A stretch of 48,382 nucleotides of DNA from Candidatus Rokuibacteriota bacterium (GTDB lineage: Bacteria > Methylomirabilota > Methylomirabilia > Rokubacteriales > CSP1-6), in NCBI GenBank assembly GCA_016209635.1, contig JACQWC010000110.1, positions 1 to 48,382 on the forward strand. Reading direction: 5' to 3'. The translations under genes were made by a program, and so were the position numbers. The notes below the pieces were generated by a model. It did not search any database. It worked only from the letters and a program-made list of their open reading frames with translations, and was not told the DNA's origin. Of the stretch, positions 42,472 through 48,382 are shown piece after piece; position 1 is the first letter of the stretch, and every line of letters starts with the position of its first letter.

Positions 42472-43914
42472 CTAGGGGAGCGGCGGGACGGGCCGCTTGA
42501 GGTACTGGCCGGAGGGCGGACCCTGGACGGCGCCGTGCGCGAAGACGACGCGGCCACGGAGGAGCGTGTGGGTCGGCCATCCCTTCACCCGCATGCCGGC
42601 GAAGGGCGTGAAGTCCTGCGCCGACTGGAGGACCTCGGGCGTGACGGTCTGCTGGGACTCGGGATCGAGCACGACGAGGTCGGCGTCGCTGCCCGGGGCG
42701 AGCGTGCCCTTGCGCGGGTAGAGCCCGAACGCCCGGGCGGGGTTGGCGCTCGCCAGCTCGACGATCCGGGCGAGACCGAGGCCGCGCCTGCCGCCTTCGG
42801 AGAAGAGATAGGGGTAGAGGAGGGCCGTGCCGCCGAAGCCCGGGAGGGCCTTCCAGAGGTCCTGCCCCTTGTCCTCCTCGGCGCAGCACGCGTGGTCGCT
42901 GACGACGGTGTCGATGCGGCCATCGATCACTGCCTGCCAGAGCGCCTCGCGATCCCCCTCGGTGCGAATGGGGGGGTTCACCTTGCCGACGATGCCGCCC
43001 GCCGTCTCGCACGTGAGGGCCAGGTGATGGAGCGTCGTCTCGAGACGGATGTCGAGATGGGGCAGGTCGCGGCGTCCCCGGGCACCGCTCGCCACCGCCT
43101 CGGCGCTCGAGAGGTGCAGGAGGTTGACCGGACAGCCCGTCGCGTCGGCCAGCACGAGCGCCTCGGCGATCGCCAACCGCTCGGTGAGCGGCGGCCGCGA
43201 CCGATGGTACCCCTCGAGGCCGCCCGGCCCCCGGTACTTCACCTGCTCGATGAACACCCGGATCAGCTCCGCCTGCTCGCAGTGGAGGCTCAGCGACACG
43301 CGCCCCCGCGCGCCCTGCGTCCGCGAGGCCGCCGCCACCTCCTGCATCAGCAGGTAGAGGTGCCCGAGGTCGTAGGTGTCCGACATCGTGTAGGCGCTGC
43401 CGCGCGTCGAGTCCGCGGTGAGGTTGAGCCCCTTGTAGAACATGTAGTACTTGAACGACGCGACGCCGTGCTCGCCGACGAGCCAGTCCACCTCGTCGAG
43501 CTGCTCGGCCGTCATGATGCCGATGTGATACCCGTAGTCGGTGTGCGCGCGGCCCGCGGTCGCCGCCACCACCTCCGGGAAGATCGTCCGGTAGGGGCCG
43601 GTCTTCCCGAGGTAGTGGCTGCCGGTCCGGAAGTAGCTGAGGACGGTCGTCACGCCGCCCGCGAGCGCGGACGCGGTCTCGCTCTCCGCGTCGCGCGCCA
43701 GGTCGCGGTAGATCCCGAGGTGGAAGTGGGAGTCGATCGCCCCGGGCAGGACGAGCCGATTGCGCGCATCGAGAACCTCATCGGCCTCGCCGGGAGGGAG
43801 CGCGTCGGCGAGGGCCGCGACGCGGCCGTCGCGGATCCCCACGTCGAGGCGGCGCGCGCCCACGTAGGGGATCACCACCGTGCCGTTGGCGACGAGCGTG
43901 TCGTAGCGGGCCAT
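42472..43914 (-). CDS. Cyclic amidohydrolase, dihydropyrimidinase/dihydroorotase-like
   Basis: A 480-residue binuclear metal amidohydrolase. Ligands visible are H63 and H65 (DSHFHLG), carboxylated Lys155 (SFKYYMF), a histidine in LSLHCEQAE, one in LLHLSSAEA and the aspartate in VVSDHACCAEEDKG. It is the second such enzyme in the window but is only distantly related to the one at 28168. The C-terminal FTPFAGMRVKGWP and LLRGRVVFAHG are typical. The ATG at 43914 lies about six bases after the likely transcription start. A divergent isochorismatase-like gene begins 59 bases away, so the two may share regulation. The ring substrate is unknown. Confidence 0.89.
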   Translation of the reverse strand: MARYDTLVANGTVVIPYVGARRLDVGIRDGRVAALADALPPGEADEVLDARNRLVLPGAIDSHFHLGIYRDLARDAESETASALAGGVTTVLSYFRTGSHYLGKTGPYRTIFPEVVAATAGRAHTDYGYHIGIMTAEQLDEVDWLVGEHGVASFKYYMFYKGLNLTADSTRGSAYTMSDTYDLGHLYLLMQEVAAASRTQGARGRVSLSLHCEQAELIRVFIEQVKYRGPGGLEGYHRSRPPLTERLAIAEALVLADATGCPVNLLHLSSAEAVASGARGRRDLPHLDIRLETTLHHLALTCETAGGIVGKVNPPIRTEGDREALWQAVIDGRIDTVVSDHACCAEEDKGQDLWKALPGFGGTALLYPYLFSEGGRRGLGLARIVELASANPARAFGLYPRKGTLAPGSDADLVVLDPESQQTVTPEVLQSAQDFTPFAGMRVKGWPTHTLLRGRVVFAHGAVQGPPSGQYLKRPVPPLP

Positions 43915-43926
43915 CGGGCCGCGGAC

Positions 43927-43932
43927 ACTATA
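43927..43932 (-). promoter_or_regulatory. Extended -10 element of the cyclic amidohydrolase gene
   Basis: TATAGT on the minus strand (43932-43927) is preceded by TGA, giving an extended -10, and lies 12 bases before the ATG. No good -35 is seen. A near-palindrome, CCCGGTACCTGGG, at about 43951-43963 in the same 59-base divergent gap could be an operator. Confidence 0.35.
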
Positions 43933-43973
43933 TCAGACGCCAGCATCCCACCCGGTACCTGGGGGACGCGGCG

Positions 43974-44573
43974 ATGATCAGCCGGGGCTCGACCGCGCTC
44001 CTGCTTCTCGACCTCCAGCGCGACTTCATGGACGAGGGCGGCGTCTACGCCCGTCACGGCCTCCCGGTCGGAGACCTGAGACGGATCGTCCCCACAGTGG
44101 CGCGTGTCGCCCAGGCGAGTCGCGCGGCGCACGTCCCGGTCTTCGCCTCGAAGTTCACCATCTTCACCTCGCCGAGCGGGGCGCCGCTCGGGCTCGACCA
44201 CATCGTGCGGGCGCGCCCGTTCCTCCTGGATGAGGGCTTCCGGCTCGGCGAGCCCGGCCGCGAGCTGATCGCCGAGCTGCCCCGTGCCGACTTCGAGATC
44301 GACAAGCCTCGCTTCTCCGCCTTCCACGGGACGTCGCTCGAGGTGCTGCTCCGCTCGCTCCACGTCGATACAGTGGTCCTCACCGGCATCGTCACCTACG
44401 GCGGTGTCGAGGCGACGGCCCGGGACGCGATGATCCGCGACTTCTCCGTGGTGATCCTCGAGGACTGCGTGGCCGCGTTCGACGAGGAGCTGCACCTCGC
44501 CTCCCTCCGCAGCATGGGGCTCTATCTCTCCGTCATCGACTCCGCGGCCTATCTCCGCGCCCTCGCGGCGTAG
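43974..44573 (+). CDS. Isochorismatase-fold protein with glycine in place of the catalytic cysteine
   Basis: A 199-residue protein of the isochorismatase/cysteine hydrolase fold. Asp13 (ALLLLDLQRDF) and Lys111 (FEIDKPRFSAF) of the usual triad are present. The third position, normally cysteine in TNxCVEATARDA, is Gly144 in VTYGGVEATARDA (codon GGT). It therefore cannot act as a cysteine amidohydrolase. True isochorismatases such as PhzD also lack the cysteine and use acid catalysis, so a different reaction, or a structural role, is likely. The start ATG follows GGGGGA. It is divergent from the cyclic amidohydrolase and overlaps the MFS gene tail-to-tail by 41 bases. Confidence 0.82.
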   Translation: MISRGSTALLLLDLQRDFMDEGGVYARHGLPVGDLRRIVPTVARVAQASRAAHVPVFASKFTIFTSPSGAPLGLDHIVRARPFLLDEGFRLGEPGRELIAELPRADFEIDKPRFSAFHGTSLEVLLRSLHVDTVVLTGIVTYGGVEATARDAMIRDFSVVILEDCVAAFDEELHLASLRSMGLYLSVIDSAAYLRALAA

Positions 44574-45711
44574 CGGCGGCCAGGGCCGCGGCGGCGCCGA
44601 CCGCGAGGGCCGCGATGAGGAACGCCTCGGCGAAGGCCGTGTCGAAGCCCGCGGCGCCCCGCCGGACGGCGAACACCTGCGCGAGCGCGGCGACCCCGGC
44701 CACGACGCCGAGCGTCCGCGCGAGGAACGCGAGCCCGCCCGCGGCGCCCTGCTGCCACGCCGGGAACGCCGCCATCACCACCGCCATGTTGGGGACCTGG
44801 AACACGCCGAGGCCGAGGCCGGCGGCAAAGAGCGCCCCGGCGACGAGGAGCGGCGGCGTGCTCCCGCCGACCCGGCTCATGAGGAAGAGCCCAGCGCACT
44901 CGAGCGCGAGCCCGGCCGCCATCGGGAGGCGCGGCCCGACGCGGTCGGCGACCCGCCCGGCGAACGGCGCCGCCACGGCCGTGCCGAGCGGGGTCAGCAT
45001 GAAGAGCGCTCCGCCCGCCCGGGTATCGAGCCCGAGCCGCTCGACGAGATAGAACGGGGCCAGGAGCCACACGGCGAAGATCCCCGCGTGGGCGACGAAG
45101 CTGAGGCCGCTCGCGTGCATGACTGAGACGCGGGCGATGTCACGAACGGCGACGAGGCGGGGCGCCGCGGGCGCCCGCGCGGGCGGGAGCGACGCGAGCG
45201 CCCACGCGAGCACCGCGAGCGCCAGCGGCACCCGCACGTGGAAGACCGCCCGCCAGCCGAGCCATTCGATCAGGACACCCGCGAGCAGCGGTCCCAGCGT
45301 GAACGCCAGGCCGATCGCCCCGCCCAGGACGCCGAGCGCCCGGCCGCGCTGCGCGGGCGGGACCGCGAGCGTGGTCAGCCCCGGCGCGGTTCCGTAGACG
45401 AGCCCGGCCGCAAACCCCTGCACCACCCGGCCGGCGAGGAACCAGCCGAACGCCGGCGCGGTCCCCGCCAGGAGGAACCCGAGCGCGCTCCCGAGGGCGC
45501 CCAGGGCGAAGACCCGAGTGTGGCCGACCCGATCGGCGACCGCGCCGCCGGTGAAGGACATCACGGCGTAGGTGAGGACGTAGCAGATGATCACCCATCG
45601 CATCGCCTCCGGCGGGACGTGGAAGGTCGCCGCGATCGACGGGAACGCGATGTTCACCGTCGAGTCCAGCGACACGACGAACGCGCCGGCTGCGGCGATC
45701 CACCGTGTCAT
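44533..45711 (-). CDS. Major facilitator superfamily transporter, drug/proton antiporter-like
   Basis: A 392-residue carrier with about twelve membrane helices. The first (AAAGAFVVSLDSTVNIAFPS) carries the LDxTVVNVALP-like motif of drug:proton antiporters. The loop 2-3 motif is GGAVADRVGHTRVFALG, and motif C shows in GLAFTLGPLLAGVLIEWLGW. The second-half loop is AGRVADRVGPRLPMAAG. The ATG at 45711 is used. It converges with the preceding gene, overlapping it by 41 bases. It is separated by 101 bases from the divergent thioesterase operon. Its substrate is unknown; efflux of an organic compound is most likely. Confidence 0.86.
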   Translation of the reverse strand: MTRWIAAAGAFVVSLDSTVNIAFPSIAATFHVPPEAMRWVIICYVLTYAVMSFTGGAVADRVGHTRVFALGALGSALGFLLAGTAPAFGWFLAGRVVQGFAAGLVYGTAPGLTTLAVPPAQRGRALGVLGGAIGLAFTLGPLLAGVLIEWLGWRAVFHVRVPLALAVLAWALASLPPARAPAAPRLVAVRDIARVSVMHASGLSFVAHAGIFAVWLLAPFYLVERLGLDTRAGGALFMLTPLGTAVAAPFAGRVADRVGPRLPMAAGLALECAGLFLMSRVGGSTPPLLVAGALFAAGLGLGVFQVPNMAVVMAAFPAWQQGAAGGLAFLARTLGVVAGVAALAQVFAVRRGAAGFDTAFAEAFLIAALAVGAAAALAAATPRGRGDRPRSR

Positions 45712-45774
45712 GCGCGGTATGATGACACGAGACGCCCGATCCTCCGGGCTCCCTCGACCCCCCGATCGTCGTGC

Positions 45775-45804
45775 TTGCAGTCCCTCCTCGTTCCGGGGTA
45801 AAAA
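45775..45804 (+). promoter_or_regulatory. Promoter of the thioesterase-dehydratase operon, leaderless
   Basis: TTGCAG (45775-45780) and TAAAAA (45799-45804) are 18 bases apart. The -10 ends eight bases before the ATG at 45813, and no ribosome-binding site is present. Transcription would therefore start on or next to the start codon. Confidence 0.4.
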
Positions 45805-45812
45805 CCAACCCC

Positions 45813-46208
45813 ATGAACATCCAGCCGGGCGCCACCGCGGAAGTCAGCACGACCGTCACCGCCGACCGCACCGCCGACGCCATGGGGAACGTGGGCGTCC
45901 GCGTGCTCGCGACCCCCTTCGTGATCGGGCTCCTCGAGGACGCGGCCGGGGCGATCCTGAAGCCGCACCTCGCCCCCGGGGCCGGCACCGTGGGCACGAT
46001 GGTGGAGATGAAGCACCTCGCGGCGACGCCCGTCGGCATGAAGGTGCGCGCCACGGCGACGCTGCTCGAGACCGACGGCAAGCGCTACCTCTTCGCCGTG
46101 GAGGCGTGGGACGAGAAGGAGAAGATCGCGGAGGGCCGCCACGAGCGGTTCGTCGTCCCGGACCTCCAGAAGTTCCTGGCGCGCGCGATGAAGAAGGGGG
46201 AGGCGTGA
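45813..46208 (+). CDS. Hotdog-fold thioesterase, fluoroacetyl-CoA thioesterase (FlK)-like
   Basis: A 131-residue single hotdog domain. The FlK-type catalytic triad is visible as threonine in VLATPFVIG, glutamate in LLEDAAGAI and histidine in MKHLAATPVG. The glycine-rich turn GAGTVGTMVEMKH is also characteristic. Most FlK-like proteins are general acyl-CoA thioesterases; resistance to fluoroacetate is specific to the founding member. The ATG at 45813 is used. Its stop overlaps the GTG of the next gene (GTGA), so it is co-translated with a split dehydratase, suggesting a shared fatty-acyl or hydroxyacyl substrate. Confidence 0.84.
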   Translation: MNIQPGATAEVSTTVTADRTADAMGNVGVRVLATPFVIGLLEDAAGAILKPHLAPGAGTVGTMVEMKHLAATPVGMKVRATATLLETDGKRYLFAVEAWDEKEKIAEGRHERFVVPDLQKFLARAMKKGEA

Positions 46209-46663
46209 CGCCGCCCGGGATCCGGAAGGACGTCGTCGGCAAGGAGTACCCGCCGTACGCGGTCACCGTCGAGCGGGGCAAGATCAAGGAGTTCGCGCGC
46301 GCGATCGGCGACGCGAACCCGTTCTACCTCGACGACGCGGTCGGCCGCGCGTCCGAGTGGGGCGACATCGTCGCGCCGCCGACCTTCGCCGTCACCTTTC
46401 GCGACGAGACCGCCGACACCGGGGCGCTGCTCCGGGACCTCGGGACCGACATCTCCCGCCTCCTCCACGGCGAGCAGGAGTTCGAGCTCCACCGCCAGAT
46501 CAGGCCGGGCGAGACCTTCGTGTGCCGGACGAAGATCCTCGACGTCTACGAGAAGACCGGCAAGAGCGGCCCCATGGCCTTCGTCGTACGCGAGACGGCG
46601 GTCACCGACAGGACCAACGAGATCGTGGCGACCATGCGCCACATCACGGTGGTTCGCCTGTGA
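46205..46663 (+). CDS. MaoC-like N-terminal dehydratase subunit (FAS1-type, HadA-like)
   Basis: A 152-residue hotdog protein of the MaoC N-terminal dehydratase group, beginning at a GTG inside the preceding stop. It shows PPYAVTVERGKIKEFARAIG, NPFYLDDAVGRASEWGD and VAPPTFAVTF, then RLLHGEQEFELHRQIRPGET. It lacks the D-x4-H catalytic motif, which lies in the next gene. In mycobacterial HadAB/HadBC and related pairs, such a subunit binds the acyl chain while its partner supplies catalysis. Its stop overlaps the GTG of the partner by four bases. Confidence 0.87.
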   Translation: MTPPGIRKDVVGKEYPPYAVTVERGKIKEFARAIGDANPFYLDDAVGRASEWGDIVAPPTFAVTFRDETADTGALLRDLGTDISRLLHGEQEFELHRQIRPGETFVCRTKILDVYEKTGKSGPMAFVVRETAVTDRTNEIVATMRHITVVRL

Positions 46664-47094
46664 AATACGGCAAGGTCTACTTCGAGGAGGTCCAGGTCGG
46701 GGACGAGATCCCGCGTCTCGCCAAGGGCCCGATCCAGCAGATCCAGCTCACGCGGTACGCCGGCGCCTCCGGCGACTTCAACCCGATCCACCAGGACGAC
46801 GAGTTCGCCCGGGTCGCGGGGATGGGCGGCGTCTTCGCCCACGGCATGCTCTCGATGGGCTTCGTCGCCCAGGCGCTCACCGACTGGGCGGGCGCCGGGA
46901 CGGTGCGGAAGCTCGGCGTCCGGTTCACCGGCCTCGTGAGGCTCAAGGACGTGATCACGTGCCGGGGCCGCGTCCTCGCGAAGTCCTCGAAGGACGACGT
47001 TCACCTCGTCGACCTCGAGGTGTGGGCGGAGAACCAGCGCGGCGACAAGGTCGTCACCGGCAAGGCCACGGTGACCCTCCCCGCGCGCGAGTAG
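46660..47094 (+). CDS. MaoC family dehydratase, catalytic subunit (HadB-like)
   Basis: A 144-residue hotdog protein with the R-specific hydratase motif GDFNPIHQDDEFA (Asp and His catalytic), followed by GGVFAHGMLSMGF and RFTGLVRLKDVITCRGRV. It starts at a GTG overlapping the upstream stop. Together with the preceding subunit it should hydrate or dehydrate (3R)-hydroxyacyl thioesters. The operon thioesterase-HadA-HadB may release or recycle an acyl-CoA. It converges with the NUDIX gene 34 bases away. Confidence 0.89.
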   Translation: MKYGKVYFEEVQVGDEIPRLAKGPIQQIQLTRYAGASGDFNPIHQDDEFARVAGMGGVFAHGMLSMGFVAQALTDWAGAGTVRKLGVRFTGLVRLKDVITCRGRVLAKSSKDDVHLVDLEVWAENQRGDKVVTGKATVTLPARE

Positions 47095-47128
47095 GCGATG
47101 CGCGCTTCGACCGCGACGCGGCGACCGG

Positions 47129-47674
47129 CTAGCCCCCGGGCATCAGGCCGCGCGCGGCGACCCACTCCCTGAGCGCCTCCCGCGTCGACGGGAAGGCGAG
47201 CGTGTCCCACGGGATCTCCCGCGGTGTGAGCCATTCCACGGCGTCGTTCTCGGCGCAGGCGGTCAGCGTCCCCGACACGACGCGCGCCGTGTAGACGATG
47301 ATCACCGGCGCGCCCGGGTACGAGTAGACGTTCAGGAGCCCCGTCAGCTCGACCTCGAGGCCCGTCTCCTCGAAGGTCTCGCGGAGCGCCGCGTCGGTCA
47401 CCGTCTCGCCGAAGTCGACGAAGCCGCCCGGGAAGGTCCACAGTCCCCGCCCGGGACTGATCGAGCGCCGCGTGAGGACGATCCGCCCTTCCCGCTCGGG
47501 GATGGTCGCGGCGACCACCTTCGGATTCAGGTAGAAGATGAAGCGGCAGCGGGAGCAGACGGCCTGCTCGCGCTGATCGGGAGGGACCGCCTCCTGGACC
47601 AGCGGGCCGCCGCAGAGGGGACAGAACCGGGCCGTCGACGGCGCCAGGAGCCGGTGCGCGTGATCGTCGCTCAC
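47129..47674 (-). CDS. NUDIX hydrolase with an N-terminal zinc ribbon
   Basis: A 181-residue enzyme. Residues 18-43 form a four-cysteine zinc ribbon (C18PLC21 ... C40SRC43). The NUDIX box runs from Gly84 (GGFVDFGETVTDAALRETFE, then ETGLEVEL), with all required glutamates. This layout is that of NudC-like or ADP-ribose/NADH pyrophosphatase relatives. A GTG at 47674 is used; longer readings are arginine-rich and unconserved. It is divergent from a Liv-type binding-protein gene and has its own upstream region of 134 bases. The substrate (NADH, ADP-sugar or other nucleoside diphosphate) is not certain. Confidence 0.88.
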   Translation of the reverse strand: MSDDHAHRLLAPSTARFCPLCGGPLVQEAVPPDQREQAVCSRCRFIFYLNPKVVAATIPEREGRIVLTRRSISPGRGLWTFPGGFVDFGETVTDAALRETFEETGLEVELTGLLNVYSYPGAPVIIVYTARVVSGTLTACAENDAVEWLTPREIPWDTLAFPSTREALREWVAARGLMPGG

Positions 47675-47724
47675 GCGTCGAGTGTAAACCACCGCCCGCG
47701 ATTCTCGAAGGGCGCCGCCGCGCC

Positions 47725-47753
47725 TTGACACCCATCCGAGGCGATGCTACAAC
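47725..47753 (+). promoter_or_regulatory. Promoter of the binding-protein gene at 47809
   Basis: A perfect TTGACA (47725-47730) and TACAAC (47748-47753) are separated by 17 bases, with TGC before the -10. The leader of about 49 bases ends in GAGGAGG before the ATG. This is the best sigma-70-type match in the window. Confidence 0.7.
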
Positions 47754-47808
47754 CCCGGCAACGTCATCACCGTCGCGGCGAAGCGCCCTCGAACCGAGGA
47801 GGTCCATC

Positions 47809-48382
47809 ATGCCTTGCCGATTGCTCGCCGTCCTTGCCGCCCTCCTTCTCACGCTCGGCGCGCTCCTCGACGTCGCCCGCGCCCAGACCCTCTCCGGCGA
47901 GTACAAGATCGGCGTGCTCGAGCCGCTCACCGGTCCGCTCGCCGGGGAGGGCAAGCGGCACCTGGAGGGCTACGAGATCGTGCGCGACATGATCAACGCG
48001 CGCGGCGGCGTCATGGGCAAGAAGCTCGTGTTCGTCGTCGGCGACGCCCCCGACCCCACGGCGGCGGCGAGCGAGGCGAACCGGCTGATCACCCGGGAAG
48101 GCGTCAAGATCATCACGGGCAGCTTCTCCTCGCGGCTCTGCGGCGCGGCGAGCGAGGCGGCGGCGCGGCACAACGTCATCTACTGGGAGACCTCCTGCGT
48201 CGATCCCCGCTTCAACAAGCGCGGCCTCATGACCGTCTTCCGCACCGAGATCGACGCGACCGGGTTCGGCTGGTACAACGTCGAGTTCATCGCCAAGCAC
48301 CTGGCCCCCCGCTTCAACCTGAAGCCGAACCAGCTCAAGATCGCGTTCCTCTCCGAGGACTCCTCGTACGGCCAGGGCGTGA
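47809..48382 (+). CDS. Branched-chain amino acid-type ABC transporter substrate-binding protein, N-terminal part (partial)
   Basis: The frame from the ATG at 47809 is open to the window end and gives 191 residues. Residues 1-25 are a Sec signal peptide (LLAVLAALLLTLGALL then DVARAQ). The mature protein begins YKIGVLEPLTGPLAGEGKRH and shows EGYEIVRDMINARGG, GDAPDPTAAASEANRLI, ITGSFSSRLCGAASEAAARH and WETSCVDPRFNKRGLMTVFR. These fit the type I periplasmic binding fold of the LivK/amide-binding group. A GAGGAGG lies just upstream, with a strong promoter. The rest of its transport operon presumably follows outside the window. Unlike the LivK at 38823 it uses a Sec rather than a Tat signal. Confidence 0.9.
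   Translation, partial: MPCRLLAVLAALLLTLGALLDVARAQTLSGEYKIGVLEPLTGPLAGEGKRHLEGYEIVRDMINARGGVMGKKLVFVVGDAPDPTAAASEANRLITREGVKIITGSFSSRLCGAASEAAARHNVIYWETSCVDPRFNKRGLMTVFRTEIDATGFGWYNVEFIAKHLAPRFNLKPNQLKIAFLSEDSSYGQGV

Noticed and set aside
1-48382. rRNA, tRNA, CRISPR arrays, IS elements or phage genes
   Set aside because: I saw no cloverleaf-like sequences, regularly spaced repeats, transposase or integrase motifs in the intergenic stretches, which are short. The attC-like sites are the only mobile-element hint.

Overview
The window is 48.4 kb of very GC-rich bacterial DNA with short intergenic gaps and long runs of same-strand genes. Its gene stock includes several ABC importers of peptide and branched-chain amino acid type, amidase-signature enzymes, cyclic amidohydrolases, AtuA and DUF4387 proteins, and UGSC-motif selenoproteins. 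It resembles uncultured soil or subsurface lineages such as Candidatus Rokubacteria and relatives. That placement is inferred from gene content; no rRNA or other marker gene is present.

Layout. (1) 1-3582, plus strand: the tail of an oligopeptide-type ABC transporter (binding protein end, two permeases) translationally coupled to an amidase. (2) 3717-16369, minus strand: a carbohydrate block with ECF sigma and anti-sigma factors, a methyltransferase, glucokinase, class I aldolase, 6-phosphogluconate dehydrogenase, a GH63-like glucosidase, a glycosyltransferase, a flavin disulfide reductase with an in-frame UGA, a DoxX-like protein, an amber-interrupted glycogen debranching enzyme and an SDR. 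(3) 16469-29598, minus strand: two glycosyltransferases, a TTC38-like TPR protein, a YheT-like hydrolase, the UGSC selenoprotein cluster, a GNAT, an MFS carrier, a DUF4387-isochorismatase fusion, AtuA and a dihydropyrimidinase. (4) About 29600-32420: a lower-GC, gene-poor island with a broken toxin-antitoxin pair, an orphan ABC binding protein, a fragment of a second one, a YciI protein and two attC-like palindromes. (5) 32441-40055, minus strand: a metallo-beta-lactamase/receiver fusion, then a livKHMGF operon ending in a small protein and an amidase. (6) 40128-48382: GNAT, M20 peptidase, a second cyclic amidohydrolase, an isochorismatase-fold protein without its cysteine, MFS, a thioesterase with a split MaoC-type dehydratase, NUDIX, and the start of another Liv-type binding protein.

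The central observation is three genes in about 12 kb that each carry an in-frame UGA exactly where a catalytic selenol or thiol is expected. The reading frame is unbroken on both sides, and a compact hairpin follows each UGA at the distance expected of a bacterial SECIS element. One is a mercuric-reductase/lipoamide-dehydrogenase-like flavoprotein with CxxxxU in place of CxxxxC. The other two are UGSC-motif proteins: one is a separate gene overlapping a partner gene, and the other is fused to a paralogue of that partner. This repeated two-component arrangement, beside AtuA, DUF4387 and amidohydrolase genes, is the best candidate here for an undescribed selenium-dependent system.

Reading the genes together, the cell appears to import peptides, amides or ureides, hydrolyse them with amidases, hydantoinase-like enzymes and isochorismatase-like hydrolases, and store and mobilise alpha-glucans. 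Several first genes of transcripts have a good -10 element only a few bases before the start codon, which suggests leaderless mRNAs.
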